The notes under the pieces: generated by a model
The model's database searches: none
What the model was told of the DNA's origin: nothing
The model's input: the letters and a program-made list of their open reading frames with translations, nothing else
Program-made: the position numbers and the translations under genes
Part shown: positions 28,317-36,126 of the stretch, piece by piece
Numbering within the stretch: position 1 is the first letter of the stretch
How the letters are laid out: each line of letters opens with the position of its first letter
Assembly: GCA_009773455.1 (NCBI GenBank)
Contig: WSXU01000013.1
Location: forward strand, 1 to 64,000
Direction: 5' to 3'
Origin: Bacteroidota bacterium
Lineage (GTDB): Bacteria > Bacteroidota > Bacteroidia > Bacteroidales > Lentimicrobiaceae
DNA length: 64,000 bases

Positions 28317-28814
28317 TTATTCAGAACCTAACAAGTCATTCAAATTAATTATTTTACTGCCATTTTTTTCGTAATACTTCAGCATTTCGTCAATTTTCCT
28401 TTTATCATAACTCGTAATACAATCTGATAAGACTGTAACTTTGTAGTTTTCCCTGCACATATTAAAAACGGTTGATTTCACGCAGGCAATGGCGTCTGCT
28501 CCTGCAATGTAAAATTCGCTTATTTCATTTTTCCTGATAAAGTCAGCAAAATCTTCGCTGGTCAATGCGTTGCCTTTGGATTTTTCAAAAATGTTTCCGG
28601 AAACCAGTTTCATGTCCGAAACCAATTCGGACCCACGGGTATGAGGTTTGAAAGTCCTTGTGCCGTCAGACAAGTTATAATGTTTTATGTAAACGACATG
28701 AATTTCATTCTCCACTGCCCAATCTATTGACCGGTTAACATTGTCAATAATCTCTTTGTAGTTTTTGGTAATGTCATTTTGAATGTCAATTACCACCAAA
28801 GACTTTTTCTGCAC
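28317..28814 (-). CDS. Isochorismatase-family cysteine hydrolase (cassette 5)
   Basis: A 165-residue cysteine hydrolase. The catalytic triad is D9 in VVIDIQND, the lysine in EKSKGNAL and the cysteine in GADAIACVKST. The family contains nicotinamidases and isochorismatases; the specificity is not clear. Unit 5 starts at 28899, leaving an 85-base leader before the ATG. A matching end word (GTGGGTAAC on the minus strand) is absent downstream, so its attC seems lost and it would be the immobile last cassette. A+T-rich compared with the neighbouring 26 kb gene. Confidence 0.85.
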   Translation of the reverse strand: MQKKSLVVIDIQNDITKNYKEIIDNVNRSIDWAVENEIHVVYIKHYNLSDGTRTFKPHTRGSELVSDMKLVSGNIFEKSKGNALTSEDFADFIRKNEISEFYIAGADAIACVKSTVFNMCRENYKVTVLSDCITSYDKRKIDEMLKYYEKNGSKIINLNDLLGSE

Positions 28815-28890
28815 GGATTTCCTTCTTTTATTTTTATGTTTTAATACGATTGTCTATTACATTGTCCATCGCACTATCGCTTGTTCGCTT

Positions 28891-29026
28891 GTGGGTAACG
28901 GTTTGGCGCTTGGTGAAGAAGCGGATTTAGAAGCATAAAACTCTCAACCAGCACTGAACTTGAATAGAAGTACAAAGCTCCAAGTTTGCATGTCACCCCG
29001 CCTGACGCAAAACCCGTGTTACCACC
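28891..29026 (-). repeat. attC-like site between cassettes 4 and 5
   Basis: About 136 bases. Outer words on the plus strand are GTGGGTAAC (28891-28899) and GTTACCACC (29018-29026). The inner stem is CGGTTTGGCG (28899-28908) with CGCAAAACCCG (29006-29016), imperfect. The centre shows no similarity to the other sites, while the size and stem layout agree. Confidence 0.65.
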
Positions 29027-29034
29027 AGTGCTTC

Positions 29035-30155
29035 TCATTTTTTCATTATTTGTTGAGTTAGTTTAATCATTGTCTTAAAAGAAATGTCTGGATGTGCAAC
29101 TTGATTAACTGTCCCAACTACAAAGATATTTTCTTTTGGACTGTAATATGCTAATGCTCCAGAAAGTCCTGAATGTCCAATAAAATAAGGCACAGCTCCT
29201 GTCGGGTTAAAAATCCAAGGAAGTTTAAACAAGTGAATTCCAATTCCTGATTTCATGGGAAAAAATATTTTATTCCATTCTTGCAATTCATTGATGTATT
29301 GGGTTGGGAATAACTTTCCAGTAAAAAATGCTTCAATAAAAAAAGCATATCATTTGAAGTTGAAACCATTCCACCATCTGCCCCAAAAGATGTCATTGCT
29401 TGGGGTATGTTCAGTTCGTTACGCTTGTAAAAAAGTGTCTTTGGTGTTTGGTCAGTTGAGTCTTGATAGAGATAGGTCTTTGTCAAACCAAGCGGACGGA
29501 TGATAAATTCTAAACAATTTTCGGCATACGATTTATGTGTTATGTTCTCAATAATTTTTCCTAAAAGTTGAAAATTGGCATCCGAATAGTTTGCCTTCCC
29601 CTTTGTCCCGGGTGCAAAAAGCGGTGTCATTTTTTTTGTCCTTTCAATTGCTTGTTCAAAAGTCCAAAATTGGTCGTTACCTTCTGTTATTTCATTTTCT
29701 AAACTTTTACCACTTGTTCCTTTGCCTTGAAAGTAGTCAGGTAGACCTGAAGTATGAGAAAGCAAGTGTTTAATAGTGAGTTCTTCTGAATAATCTTTCC
29801 CTTTGTAAATGTGAAGTCCTGATAAAATTGATTTGTCAATGTATTTACTGATTTTGTCGTCAAGACTGAGTTTGCTTTCTGCTCTCAGTTTTAGAATTAT
29901 TGCAGTCGTAAATAATTTGGTTGTGCTTGCAATGAAATAAGGTTGGTCTATTGACAAATTGCCAGATGCTCCCTTCCAAACCATTGTGTCTTTTTTTATG
30001 GCGAACGACGCACCAAAAACCTTTTTATTGTCAACCGTTTTATCTAAAACAGTTTGGAAAGAATTATCTGTTACCATTTTATTACTCTTGTTTTCAACTT
30101 GTCCAAATACGATTCTAGAACCAGCCAATGATAATGTAAACAAAAATAATTTCAT
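29035..30155 (-). pseudogene. Serine hydrolase (class C beta-lactamase-like), frameshifted (cassette 4)
   Basis: A signal peptide, SxxK (ASTTK) and YxN (YSDANF) motifs place it with class C beta-lactamase / esterase relatives. The main frame ends at 29253 after a wrong run; the natural continuation FTGKLFPTQYINEL then EWNKIFFPMKSGIG, GHSGLSGALAYYSP lies in the next frame to 29035. One T is missing from the run of six T on the minus strand (plus 29332-29337); seven would restore the frame. The break is either a sequencing error or a true loss of function. The start overlaps the stop of the membrane-protein gene by four bases, so the cassette carries a coupled two-gene unit. It is not shown to confer antibiotic resistance; most relatives act on peptides or esters. 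Confidence 0.8.
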
Positions 30156-30553
30156 TTGCTTAATTCGTTAAACTTGAAGATAATGTATGTTGCCAAAAAG
30201 GCTTCTAATATGCTAAGTGGAATTGCATAAAATAAAATCTCCAAGGGAAGTACTCCTAAATTTGCTACGACCAACCACATAAATACAAAACCAACAAACC
30301 AAGATAAAAGCGTGGTTTGAATAAGCGTATATTTTTTACTGAAAATGAAAATTGCGATAGCGAAGCAAAAAGACCATATACCCCAAACTGCACCATTGAC
30401 AGGTTGTTCAGGAAACGTCAGCCCCAAACCCTGGTAATGCTCTATCCAATGATTGTGTAATAAAAAAGTGTTACGAACAAATTCGGATAAGCTAATCCAG
30501 ATTGTAGAAAGTAGGATTGGTAAAACTGTTTTTTTTATTGTTTGCATATTCAT
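30152..30553 (-). CDS. Small membrane protein, four helices (cassette 4)
   Basis: A 133-residue inner-membrane protein of unknown function with about four hydrophobic helices (near residues 9-30, 53-72, 79-97, 101-125) and a short hydrophilic C-terminus. It begins 40 bases after the unit-4 start word and overlaps the serine hydrolase by four bases. The pairing suggests a related role, for example protection of the membrane or envelope, but I do not recognise the family. Confidence 0.7.
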   Translation of the reverse strand: MNMQTIKKTVLPILLSTIWISLSEFVRNTFLLHNHWIEHYQGLGLTFPEQPVNGAVWGIWSFCFAIAIFIFSKKYTLIQTTLLSWFVGFVFMWLVVANLGVLPLEILFYAIPLSILEAFLATYIIFKFNELSK

Positions 30554-30584
30554 TAATACTTATTAGTGGTGTCTTTTTAGCATT

Positions 30585-30721
30585 GGTGGTAACGTTCGCG
30601 GGTATAAACTCGTGCCGGACTTCGGAACTACATCTCTATCCCACGATACAAAATTAGATGCGAGTTGAAATGCTCAAAAACCTACAAAACCGGCATGTTT
30701 TATTACCCGTTGTTAGTGCCC
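30585..30721 (-). repeat. attC-like site between cassettes 3 and 4
   Basis: About 137 bases. Outer words on the plus strand: GGTGGTAAC (30585-30593) and GTTAGTGCCC (30712-30721). The inner stem is CGGGTATAAACTCGTGCCGG (30599-30618) with CCGGCATGTTTTATTACCCG (30690-30709), an imperfect 20-base pair. The loop has no sequence in common with the other sites. Confidence 0.75.
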
Positions 30722-30729
30722 GTTTATAT

Positions 30730-32046
30730 TTATAATTCAAGTTTTGTATTTGGCAGTTGTGATTTTAACTTATCTTTTTGCTGTTCATCTAAATTATTAT
30801 GTTGAAGGTTTAACCTTTTTAAATTTTTCAATCTTGCAATGTCCTCTGGTAATTTGGATATTTCATTATACCACATTACGACACTCTCAAGGTTATTTAG
30901 ATTTGTCAACTCCATCGGAAACGTATCAAATTTATTATAACATAAGTCAATCCCTTTTAATGATTTTAAATCACCTGAAGTTATATTTAGAGAATCAATA
31001 TTATTACTGAAAAACCGCAAATATTCAAGGTTAGATAGACTTTTAACGCTTTCTGGTATTGAAGTAAAAGTATTATCATCTAACCATAATTCTTTTAGTT
31101 GTGTCAATTTTGTTAGGCTCATTGGCAAATCACTTAAACCGTTTTCAGATAAATCAAGTTCCCTTAAATTTTTTAATCGTGAAATCATTGAAAAAAGAGT
31201 ATCTAATTGTAGATTTGGACATTCTGTGATATTTAATTCAACCAAACTATTCAAATTTATGATAGAACTTGGAAGTGTTTTTATGCTATCTCCAGAAATC
31301 CATAGTTTATTTATTTGTGTTAGATTACCAAGCGAAAGAGGATATTCAGTAAATCCATTATCAAAAAAACTAATATACTCAAGACTTTCAAGGATAGATA
31401 TTTGTTTGATTGCATTTTCGATGTCTATTTTATAACAGCTTTCAATATTTATTTCTTTAATGTTTCTGAATTCTTTAATTTGTCTTGGGATTTTCTCAAA
31501 ACCAATAAAATCAATCTCTACAATGCTATCTGAAACCTGTAAAGCAGAATCAATATCAACAAAGATTTTTCCATTTCTTGTTTTTGCTTTAAAGGATTGA
31601 GTTTCATCTGGCTTTTCCCAGTAGGTTTTGTAAGATTTAATTTGCTTTTTTAATTCTATCTTGTCCCCCTTCAGGTATCTGTAATAAGAGGTTAAAATTA
31701 TTCCACTCATATCATCGGGATGATAGATTCCTTTGTCGTTAAAATATGCTTGCAATCTTGAGCCACCCCATAGTCCCCAGTTATTTCTCATCCACATTCC
31801 AAAGCCGAAATGGGCATTAGCACAAAATTCTTCTTCAGTCCATGATTTTACTTGATTCTTTATTGAATCATTCCAAAATCCATCAATTTGATTGAAGCAA
31901 TCATTCAAGTCTTTTGGAATATAAATTCCATTAAGAGAATCCGTATTATATTTTTCCGCTTCTAATGTATCAACGCTAGATTGGCAAAATCCAATCACAT
32001 TGACCGAAAGCATCAGAAAGACTATCAAAAAAAAATGTTTATTCAT
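30730..32046 (-). CDS. DUF6794-like plus leucine-rich-repeat protein (cassette 3)
   Basis: A 438-residue secreted protein. A signal peptide (residues 1-20) is followed by a ~120-residue domain (IPKDLNDCFNQIDGFW ... GFGMWMRNNWGLWGGSRL ... YHPDDMSGIIL) that resembles the DUF6794 family, then about nine leucine-rich repeats of ~23 residues (for example LKNLRELDLSENGLSDLP). LRRs are usually binding surfaces. The ATG lies 31 bases after the unit-3 start word. The target is unknown. It is A+T-rich and has no promoter box of its own. Confidence 0.78.
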   Translation of the reverse strand: MNKHFFLIVFLMLSVNVIGFCQSSVDTLEAEKYNTDSLNGIYIPKDLNDCFNQIDGFWNDSIKNQVKSWTEEEFCANAHFGFGMWMRNNWGLWGGSRLQAYFNDKGIYHPDDMSGIILTSYYRYLKGDKIELKKQIKSYKTYWEKPDETQSFKAKTRNGKIFVDIDSALQVSDSIVEIDFIGFEKIPRQIKEFRNIKEINIESCYKIDIENAIKQISILESLEYISFFDNGFTEYPLSLGNLTQINKLWISGDSIKTLPSSIINLNSLVELNITECPNLQLDTLFSMISRLKNLRELDLSENGLSDLPMSLTKLTQLKELWLDDNTFTSIPESVKSLSNLEYLRFFSNNIDSLNITSGDLKSLKGIDLCYNKFDTFPMELTNLNNLESVVMWYNEISKLPEDIARLKNLKRLNLQHNNLDEQQKDKLKSQLPNTKLEL

Positions 32047-32067
32047 TGCAATGATGTTCTGTTAAAT

Positions 32068-32087
32068 GGGCACTAACGTTGGCAATA
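32068..32087 (-). repeat. Collapsed attC-like junction between cassettes 2 and 3
   Basis: On the minus strand TATTGCCAAC (plus 32078-32087) abuts GTTAGTGCCC (plus 32068-32077) with no bases between. At the other junctions these end words are separated by about 110-120 bases of hairpin. The hairpin seems precisely lost here, leaving the start word of unit 3 and the end word of unit 2 intact. Confidence 0.7.
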
Positions 32088-32105
32088 GTTGTTTTTGTTT
32101 TTTCC

Positions 32106-32696
32106 TTATAATCCATCCTCGCGGAAAGATAACCAATCTTTATATTTGTTTTTATAAATATCTCTTGTCAAACTGTCTTTGAGAATAAAATCTACGCCAC
32201 CGTCATAAGGTGCTACAATAATATTCTTGTCAAATGACACAAAAAAGGCACGAGAATTATCGTTTGCTATCTCTCGTAATAATTTGTCATGTTGATTTGG
32301 TGTCCAGAAAGTCTCCGCAAATGCTGGTCTATATAATTCTCCAATATCATAGTCGTCAGAGTTTAATTTATATAGGTCAATGTTGTCAAGTCTTGAAAAG
32401 TTATATTTTTTATAAACTTCTTCTTCGTCCACTACATGAATAGTCCGTTCACCCCAATTATATTCTCCTGTTACAAGAATTACTTTTGAATCAGCACCAA
32501 ATAAATCTGTAATAATTTCATTTTGCCTTATTAACAAAATACTCCACTCTTCATTATTCTCAGCATATCGTTTAGATTCCGGAAGGCTATGAATTCTAAA
32601 CCATCTGTCCACATAATCATGTTTAAACAAATGTGAAATCGGGATAGAATCAGGATAGTTTAAAATCCAAAATCTATTAAAATCTTCTCGTGTCAT
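32106..32696 (-). CDS. DUF3885-like protein (cassette 2)
   Basis: A 196-residue soluble protein without signal peptide. The segment RWFRIHSLPESKRYAENNEEW and the following ILLIRQNEIITDLFG look like DUF3885. The C-terminus holds FVSFDKNIIVAPYDGGVDFILKD, a strand pair with an acidic patch. Function unknown. The ATG lies 26 bases from the unit-2 start word and the gene fills almost the whole unit. Confidence 0.68.
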   Translation of the reverse strand: MTREDFNRFWILNYPDSIPISHLFKHDYVDRWFRIHSLPESKRYAENNEEWSILLIRQNEIITDLFGADSKVILVTGEYNWGERTIHVVDEEEVYKKYNFSRLDNIDLYKLNSDDYDIGELYRPAFAETFWTPNQHDKLLREIANDNSRAFFVSFDKNIIVAPYDGGVDFILKDSLTRDIYKNKYKDWLSFREDGL

Positions 32697-32712
32697 TGTG
32701 TCTTTTTACAAT

Positions 32713-32851
32713 TATTGCCAACGTTTTATGGTATGGTTTTGTGCGGGAGTACGAGGCGATTTCCTATCAGTTTACACCGACCTTTTATTACGAGCTACAA
32801 GCCCTCGAAAACCACTGAAACCCGCATGCACTATACCATGTGTTAGGGCGC
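32713..32851 (-). repeat. attC-like site between cassettes 1 and 2
   Basis: About 139 bases. Outer words on the plus strand: TATTGCCAAC (32713-32722) and GTTAGGGCGC (32842-32851). The inner stem is ATGGTATGGTTTTGTGCGGG (32728-32747) with CCCGCATGCACTATACCAT (32821-32839). The asymmetry (unpaired TT and A/G mismatch) resembles the extrahelical bases of attC sites. Confidence 0.75.
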
Positions 32852-32855
32852 GTTT

Positions 32856-33677
32856 TTATTCATTATATTTAATTTCTCTTGTTTTTACCATTTCAAGTTT
32901 TTTCCTTTTCAACTTTCCATTCCCAGTCTTAATATAGCTATATCTTTTTTCTGAAATCCAATTTCCATTTTCATCGTATTTGTAATCAGTCGTGTAACAA
33001 ACATTGTCATTTTCATTCCAATTGCGTTCCCAATAAATTAAGTCTCCTTGTTCATTATATTTATTTGAAGCCTTTTGCTTATAGGAACCACCAAATTTTA
33101 TTGGTCTATCATTTGAGTTTAATAATTTATCTTGATTGTTGTATTGATATATAGTCATTCTATTACTGTCAAAATCATATTTCGCTGTTTCATAGCCGAA
33201 TAAATCACCATTTGCATTATAGGTCTCTAATCGAGTTAGGTTAGAGTCCTTGTCGAAATAATATTTGGCAATATTTAAAACCTGGTCTTGTGAATTATAG
33301 TCAATCTGGATGCAATTATTAAGTGAGTCATATTTGTAAATTGAATATCCTGATTGATAACCAACAACATTTATCCATTTTTTGTTATCAATCCGAACAA
33401 TTCTTTGCAAACTATCATATGTATAAATATTTAACCAAATCAATTTATTCTCGTCATTGAATCTTTTTAAGCTGGTCAAATTCATTGATGAATTAAAGTT
33501 TTTATACTCAATATCTTTAGTAATACCGTCTGAATTATAAAAGCTAGTTGTCTCAATAATATCAGCGATATTAGCATCCTTATCATATTTGTCAATATTG
33601 AGCATATAGCTACTAATCGACTGTGTAAAAGTCATTTGTGATAAGAATAAAATTGTTATCAATCCGTATATTTTCAT
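32856..33677 (-). CDS. Secreted YD/RHS-repeat-like protein (cassette 1)
   Basis: About 273 residues from the ATG at 33677 (signal peptide MKIYGLITILFLSQMTF); an ATG 18 bases upstream (33695) is also possible. The body is about six repeats of 20-30 residues around Y.YD..LN or YKYDENGN (for example YTYDSLQRI, YKYDSLNNC, YKYDENGNW), like short RHS/YD repeats. It ends in a basic tail (KLKRKKLEMVKTREIKY). Probably a surface or periplasmic beta-structure; no toxin domain is visible. It is the first cassette from the attI-like side. Confidence 0.7.
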   Translation of the reverse strand: MKIYGLITILFLSQMTFTQSISSYMLNIDKYDKDANIADIIETTSFYNSDGITKDIEYKNFNSSMNLTSLKRFNDENKLIWLNIYTYDSLQRIVRIDNKKWINVVGYQSGYSIYKYDSLNNCIQIDYNSQDQVLNIAKYYFDKDSNLTRLETYNANGDLFGYETAKYDFDSNRMTIYQYNNQDKLLNSNDRPIKFGGSYKQKASNKYNEQGDLIYWERNWNENDNVCYTTDYKYDENGNWISEKRYSYIKTGNGKLKRKKLEMVKTREIKYNE

Positions 33678-33710
33678 TTTTGCAGTTTGTGTCATTAAAT
33701 GCGCCCTAAC

Positions 33711-33791
33711 TCGCTGCTAACAGCAACTCCACCCGTTTGCAAATGGTTTTACCCGCTTGCAATCAATTATTCCCGTTTTCTCAATCATTAC
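33711..33791 (-). other. attI-like edge: hairpin and three tandem 20-base repeats
   Basis: Right next to the start word of cassette 1 are GCTG-CTAA-CAGC (33713-33724) and three tandem imperfect 20-base repeats: 33732-33751, 33752-33771 and 33772-33791, each opening CCCG[TC]TT. Integron attI sites carry direct repeats that bind the integrase at this position. The match is by position and layout only. A 68-codon minus-strand frame runs through it and is not credible. Confidence 0.4.
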
Positions 33792-34398
33792 CGGAACCTT
33801 TAACAGGTTTATTAAAAATTGGCTGCACTGACTTGCGTAAATATAAAGCCTGCTATTATTCCGAAACATAGCGGGTTTAGGAGCATTGCCATTTCCCACA
33901 AATCTCGTAAAAATAGTTTTCAAATCAAAAGCTGAAATCAGAATAAATTGTGGTTATTCCCTATGTACAGGAAATTCAGCCAACACAGTGAGGGCAGCAT
34001 AGTTTTTCAATCGTAATCCGGTTAATGACAGATTATCGCATTACCCGCAGCAAAGCAAAGGAAAATGAATTTGGTCTGTGGCGCCTGTCTGCCTGTTTTC
34101 CTGGAACACAGGTCTGAACCTGTCCTGCTGCCATTTGAAGGCGTAGGACGAGCACAGCCCGGATTCGCTGAAGTCGCTTAAGTCGCTTAAGTCGCATTCA
34201 TTCGCATCTCCGCCATAAGAACACGGATGACACAGATTAAACTGATTTTCACAGATATTATTCGCCTCCATCGCTTAAGTCGCTTCGTTCGCCTAAGTCG
34301 CTCCATCACTCCATCTCACACCGGACCCCAAACTATTAATTGTTAACTGTTATCTGTTAGTTATTAAATTTCCCATCTTTGCAATATTAAATCCGCAT
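33792..34398. repeat. Intergenic stretch with a diverged copy of the window-start repeat
   Basis: No gene. At about 34160-34320 the minus strand carries a diverged copy of the repeat at 1-508: the core (plus 34218-34258) matches at ATCTGTG-AAATC-GT and TGTGTCATC.GTGTTCT, with AGCGACTTAAGCGA-type and GGAGCGA-type words on both sides. CATCTTTGC (34374-34382) is a near match to the -7 box and lies shortly before the next gene. Confidence 0.75.
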
Positions 34399-36126
34399 AT
34401 GCCCCATTTACTGTCCATTCGCAAAATTTTTTACCGTTTAACCACGGCCTGCCTGCTGTTACTGGCAGCCTGCGCCAACCCGGTTTCACCCACTGGCGGC
34501 CCCAAAGACACCACACCTCCCACGGTAACAAAGTCGGTTCCGGCCAACCAGAGTGTAAATTTCAAAGCAGACAAAGTGATCCTCACCTTCGATGAATTCG
34601 TTACACTGAAAGATGTCTCAACGCAACTGGTTGTATCACCCCCGATGGCTGAGCAGCCGGAATTCACCACCCGCGGGAAGAACCTGATCATGAAATTCAA
34701 GGAGGATCTCAGGCCAAATACCACCTACAATTTCTTTTTCGCCAATGCCATCGTCGATTTAACGGAAAGCAATCCGCTGGCAGGATACCAGTTCACCTTT
34801 TCGACCGGACCGATACTGGATTCCCTAACCATTGGCGGCAAACTTGAGAATGCCTTCACCAATCAGCCGGTGAAGGATGCCTTTGTGATGCTCTATGATA
34901 CGGTTTATGATTCCGTCCCCTATAAAACAAGGCCCTACTACCTCGCCAGAACCGGTACTTCGGGAGAGTTTAACCTGAACAACCTGCGCGAAGGCAAATA
35001 CCTGATGTTTGCCCTGACGGATGGCAATGCCGATTACATCTACAACCTGCCCAGCGAGGAAATCGCTTTCGCTGATACCCTGATCAGCCCCAGGGTTCCC
35101 GACATCAAACCGGTTAAACCGGATTCACTGCACAAGGATACGCTGAAACCGGCGCTGTCGAAACTTCCGGTTTACCTGCTGCGGCGCTTCAAAGAAGCGG
35201 ATTCCGTCCAGAAACTGGTCAAGGCCTCCCTGGCCCGGGAAAATGTAATATCCGTGGTTTTCAAATATCCGGTAAAAAATCCTGTATTTGAACCGCTGAA
35301 GCCAGCGCTCACCGGCAACTGGAACATCACAGGGTACAACAGGACACGCGACACGCTGACCCTCTGGATTCCTTCACCCGGGGCCGACAGCCTCAGGATG
35401 GTGGTTGCCGATTCGGGGTACACCCGCGATACGGTTGAATTGTCGCTTAAACCAAGGGAAAACCCTTCAGGAAGAGCCCGGAACAAGGACAAACCGGAAC
35501 TGAAGCCAACACTTGGGCTGAAACAGAACATCGCTGGCCGCATAAAGCCGGGCCGCACACTTGTTTTGTATTTCACCGAACCCGTGATCACAGCTGACTT
35601 CAGCAGGATGACCCTCAAGACCGATTCAACCCTCCTGAAACCCGACATCAGTTTCGATGATTCTATAAAAACCCGGTTGACCATCCGGTATCCCTGGAAA
35701 GAAGGGACATCCTATCTGCTGACGGTGAACGACAGCACTTTTACAGGCGCTTTCGGACATTGCAACGACAGCACCGGCATTAAATTTTCGGCCCTCACCG
35801 AGGCAGAAACCTCATCCCTGAAGATAAATGCCGATGTACCTGTCACCGGAACCGATTATATCATTCAGTTGCTGGGCGACAAGGAAAAACTGCTGGAACA
35901 GCGCATTATCAGTGGCAAAACGACCCTTGATTTCATGTACCTGAGTCCGGGTAAGTACAAAATCAAGGTGATCTACGATGCCAACAGGAATGGCCGGTGG
36001 GATACCGGCGACTACCTCAAAAAGAGGCAGCCCGAAGTTGTTGATTATCATCCGAAAGAGTTCGAACTCCGCGCCAACTGGACGCTGGAGGAGGACTGGG
36101 CGATTCCGTCCCCGGAAAGGAAATAA
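34399..36126 (+). CDS. Ig-like (Big_5) domain lipoprotein
   Basis: 575 residues. The signal ends in a lipobox (LLLAACANP), followed by VSPTGGPKDTTPPTV, a typical Bacteroidota opening to a SbsA-like Ig domain (FKADKVILTFDEFVTL ... LRPNTTYNFFF). A middle region (KLENAFTNQPVKDAFVMLYD) resembles a CarboxypepD_reg fold, and the C-terminus holds KYKIKVIYDANRNGRWDTGDYL, probably calcium-binding. Likely an outer-membrane lipoprotein of structural or adhesive role. The ATG at 34399 gives the expected signal peptide. Confidence 0.82.
   Translation: MPHLLSIRKIFYRLTTACLLLLAACANPVSPTGGPKDTTPPTVTKSVPANQSVNFKADKVILTFDEFVTLKDVSTQLVVSPPMAEQPEFTTRGKNLIMKFKEDLRPNTTYNFFFANAIVDLTESNPLAGYQFTFSTGPILDSLTIGGKLENAFTNQPVKDAFVMLYDTVYDSVPYKTRPYYLARTGTSGEFNLNNLREGKYLMFALTDGNADYIYNLPSEEIAFADTLISPRVPDIKPVKPDSLHKDTLKPALSKLPVYLLRRFKEADSVQKLVKASLARENVISVVFKYPVKNPVFEPLKPALTGNWNITGYNRTRDTLTLWIPSPGADSLRMVVADSGYTRDTVELSLKPRENPSGRARNKDKPELKPTLGLKQNIAGRIKPGRTLVLYFTEPVITADFSRMTLKTDSTLLKPDISFDDSIKTRLTIRYPWKEGTSYLLTVNDSTFTGAFGHCNDSTGIKFSALTEAETSSLKINADVPVTGTDYIIQLLGDKEKLLEQRIISGKTTLDFMYLSPGKYKIKVIYDANRNGRWDTGDYLKKRQPEVVDYHPKEFELRANWTLEEDWAIPSPERK

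Larger units (their letters stand above)
28296..33710 (-). mobile_element. Integron-like gene-cassette array without integrase (CALIN-like)
   Basis: Five units, all transcribed on the minus strand and visibly richer in A+T than the flanks. Reading the minus strand, unit 1 starts GTTAGGGCGC at 33710 and ends GCGCCCTAAC (plus 32842-32851). Unit 2 starts GTTGGCAATA at 32722 and ends TATTGCCAAC (plus 32078-32087). Unit 3 starts GTTAGTGCCC at 32077 and ends GGGCACTAAC (plus 30712-30721). Unit 4 starts GTTACCACC at 30593 and ends GGTGGTAAC (plus 29018-29026). Unit 5 starts GTTACCCAC at 28899; its end word was not found and the array fades near 28296. Each unit end is the reverse complement of its own start, as expected for an attC site split by cassette linearisation. 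Between units lie 131-139 base hairpin sites, except one collapsed junction. ORFs begin 15-85 bases after the unit start and lack their own promoters. No integrase or transposase is present. Confidence 0.72.

Noticed and set aside
29035-30155. Antibiotic-resistance beta-lactamase
   Set aside because: Only the general class C fold motifs are visible; it is closer in style to esterase/peptidase relatives and is frameshifted.
28296-33710. Insertion sequence, prophage or genomic island with transposase
   Set aside because: No transposase, phage or conjugation gene is present; the inverted words are unit-specific and not the same terminal repeats.
33717-33923. 68-codon minus-strand frame as a residual integrase
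   Set aside because: No tyrosine-recombinase motif (R...HxxR...Y) is visible and it runs through the tandem repeats.
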